Positions 5,647 through 7,216 of a stretch of DNA of 7,216 nt are shown here, piece after piece. Each line of letters begins with the position of its first letter. Position 1 is the first letter of the stretch. Origin of the DNA: JALSRD01 sp964476595 (GTDB lineage Bacteria; Desulfobacterota; Desulfobacteria; Desulfobacterales; JALSRD01); assembly GCA_964476595.1 (NCBI GenBank), contig CAYZCL010000080.1:1-7216 (forward strand), read 5' to 3'. The position numbers were made by a program, and so were the translations under genes. Below the pieces are notes generated by a model, which worked only from the letters and a program-made list of their open reading frames with translations, was not told the origin of the DNA and did not search any database.

Positions 5647-7216
5647 TCATTCCTCCGTCAGTATGCGCACCCGGATGGAGAGCTCCTCCAGCTGGGCGCG
5701 GGTGGCCTCGGAGGGGGCGTTGGTCATCAGGCAGGCCGCCTTCTGGGTCTTGGGAAAGGCAATCACGTCGCGGATGGAGGACTGGCCGCAGAGCATCATC
5801 ACCAGGCGGTCGAAGCCGAAGGCGATGCCGCCGTGGGGCGGTGCGCCGGCGTCGAGGGCCGACAGCAGGAATCCGAACTTGTCCTCCCAGGCGTCTTTTT
5901 CCATGCCCAGGGCGGCCAGCACCTTTTCCTGGATCTCGCGGCGGTGAATACGGATGCTGCCGCCGCCGATCTCCGATCCGTTGAGCACCAGGTCGTAGGC
6001 CCGTGAGCGCACCGAGAGGGGGTCGCTTTCCAGCCGGTCGTAGTCCTCTTCGAGGGGCGAAGTGAAGGGGTGGTGCAGGGCCTCGTAGCGCTTGAGGGCA
6101 TCGTCCCAGCCTAGCAGCGGGAAGTGCGTCACCCACACGAAAGAAAAGCGGTCCTCGTCGATGAGTCCCAGCCGTCTGCCCAGGTGGTTGCGCAGGTGTC
6201 CCAGGGCGTCGTTGACCACCTTGGGCTGATCGGCCACGAAAAACACCAGGTCGCCGGCCTGCATGTCCAGGCGTTCGGCAAGGGCCGCCTTTTCCGCATC
6301 GGTGAAAAACTTGGCGATGGGAGACTGCCAGCCGTCGGGCCGCACCTTGATCCAAGCCAGGCCCTTGGCGCGGTAAACGGCCACGAAATCGGTCAGGTCG
6401 TCGATCTCCTTGCGCGAAAAATCGATGCAGCCCTTGGCGTTGAGGGCCTTGACAATGCCGCCCTTTTTGACCACGCCGGAGAAGAGCTTGAACCCGGAAT
6501 TTTCGACGATGTCGGAGATTTCCCGCAGTTCCAGGTCGAAGCGCACGTCCGGCCGGTCCAGCCCGTAGCGGGCCATGGCGTCGTCGTAGGTCAGGCGCGC
6601 AAAGGGCGGCGCAAGCTCGATGTCCAGCACGTCCTTGAAGATGCGCTGCATCATGCGCTCGCTCATGGCCATGATGTCCTCTTCGCCCACGAAGGACATC
6701 TCCACGTCGATCTGGGTGAATTCGGGCTGCCGGTCGGCCCGCAGGTCCTCGTCGCGGAAACAGCGCACGATCTGGTAATAGCGGTCGAAGCCCGATATCA
6801 TCAGCAGCTGCTTGAACAACTGCGGAGACTGCGGCAGGGCGTAGAAGCGGCCCGGATGGATGCGGCTGGGCACCAGGTAATCGCGGGCGCCCTCGGGGGT
6901 GCTGCGTGTCAGCACCGGGGTCTCGATGTCCAGGAAGCCCTCGGCGTTGAGGAAATTGCGCACGCTGGCCGCGGCCCGGTGGCGGGTGATGATGTTCTTC
7001 TGCAACGCCGGCCGCCGCAGGTCCAGGTGCCGGTGGCTCAGGCGGATGGTCTCGGAGACGTCGACGCCGTCCTCGATCAGGAAAGGCGGCGTCCTGGCGG
7101 CGTTGAGGATCCTGAGTTCCGTGACCGTGACCTCGATCTCGCCGGTTTTCAGGTTGGGGTTGGTCATGCCCTCGGGCCGGCGGTCCACCCGGCCGCTGAC
7201 GGCCAGCACGTACTCG
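5647..7216 (-). CDS. aspS: Aspartyl-tRNA synthetase, 5' end outside window
   Basis: This class II aminoacyl-tRNA synthetase attaches aspartate to tRNA in the cytoplasm. The visible 522 residues are the C-terminal roughly 85-90% of a bacterial-type AspRS of about 595 residues. The frame runs on past base 7216 (the window edge reads Glu-Tyr-Val), so the true start is not in view. Counting from the Val codon at 7207-7209: the end of the OB-fold anticodon domain is 1-30; motif 1 is GFLDIETPVL (91-100); the flipping loop is TRSTPEGARDYLVPSR (101-116); QSPQLFKQLLM is 127-137; motif 2 is FRDEDLRADRQPEFTQIDVE (151-170). A GAD insertion domain typical of bacterial AspRS follows, and motif 3 is GGIAFGFDRLVMML (460-473) with its ATP-binding Arg468. 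All catalytic motifs look intact. Gly14 (7168-7170) aligns with Lys81 of E. coli AspRS, a position tied to tRNA-Asp versus tRNA-Asn discrimination, so the enzyme may be non-discriminating. Confidence 0.96.
   Translation of the reverse strand, partial: EYVLAVSGRVDRRPEGMTNPNLKTGEIEVTVTELRILNAARTPPFLIEDGVDVSETIRLSHRHLDLRRPALQKNIITRHRAAASVRNFLNAEGFLDIETPVLTRSTPEGARDYLVPSRIHPGRFYALPQSPQLFKQLLMISGFDRYYQIVRCFRDEDLRADRQPEFTQIDVEMSFVGEEDIMAMSERMMQRIFKDVLDIELAPPFARLTYDDAMARYGLDRPDVRFDLELREISDIVENSGFKLFSGVVKKGGIVKALNAKGCIDFSRKEIDDLTDFVAVYRAKGLAWIKVRPDGWQSPIAKFFTDAEKAALAERLDMQAGDLVFFVADQPKVVNDALGHLRNHLGRRLGLIDEDRFSFVWVTHFPLLGWDDALKRYEALHHPFTSPLEEDYDRLESDPLSVRSRAYDLVLNGSEIGGGSIRIHRREIQEKVLAALGMEKDAWEDKFGFLLSALDAGAPPHGGIAFGFDRLVMMLCGQSSIRDVIAFPKTQKAACLMTNAPSEATRAQLEELSIRVRILTEE

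Noticed and set aside
5576..6355. Minus-strand open frame of 259 codons
   Set aside because: It is a shifted-frame shadow of aspS with a Pro/Arg/Gly-rich composition typical of out-of-frame GC-rich DNA.

Overview
The window looks like chromosomal sequence of a GC-rich Gram-negative bacterium. The protein styles (a PadR-MFS pair, a lysine-rich histone-like protein, an IS630 relic, a bacterial-type AspRS) and the Shine-Dalgarno sites suggest a Desulfobacterota (former deltaproteobacterial) host. That placement is inference from overall flavour, not from a marker gene.

Layout. Bases 1-1597 hold a plus-strand two-gene unit: a PadR-family repressor (41-391) followed 12 bases later by a 12-TM major facilitator transporter (404-1597). 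A promoter/operator candidate overlaps the repressor start. Bases 1598-1981 are noncoding and end in a good sigma70-type promoter (1882-1909). That promoter drives a small basic protein (1982-2431) made of an N-terminal helix, a Lys/Ala/Pro-rich linker and a C-terminal winged helix. Bases 2432-2806 are noncoding with several hairpins. On the minus strand, 2807-3616 encodes an intact Nit1/Nit2-like carbon-nitrogen hydrolase. Bases 3843-4988 are a decayed IS630-family insertion sequence: its transposase frame is still open, but two of the three catalytic acidic residues are lost. Bases 4989-5417 hold no convincing gene but many inverted repeats. A minus-strand tRNA-Asn(GUU) gene (5418-5493) has its own terminator (5374-5410) and probable promoter (5562-5590). 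The 3' part of aspS (5647-7216, minus strand, 5' end outside the window) closes the window.

How the parts fit. PadR probably controls its own promoter and the downstream efflux-type transporter. aspS lies just upstream of tRNA-Asn on the same strand. The visible part of AspRS carries glycine where the discriminating E. coli enzyme has Lys81. This fits a non-discriminating AspRS that also charges tRNA-Asn for later amidation by GatCAB, which would give the aspS/tRNA-Asn linkage a functional meaning.

The most unusual points are three: the linker-histone-like winged-helix protein with its own strong promoter; two short repeats flanking tRNA-Asn that copy part of its anticodon-arm/T-arm sequence and share an extra GC-rich tail absent from the tRNA; and the AspRS/tRNA-Asn arrangement. 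I see no CRISPR array, defence system, prophage or integrase.
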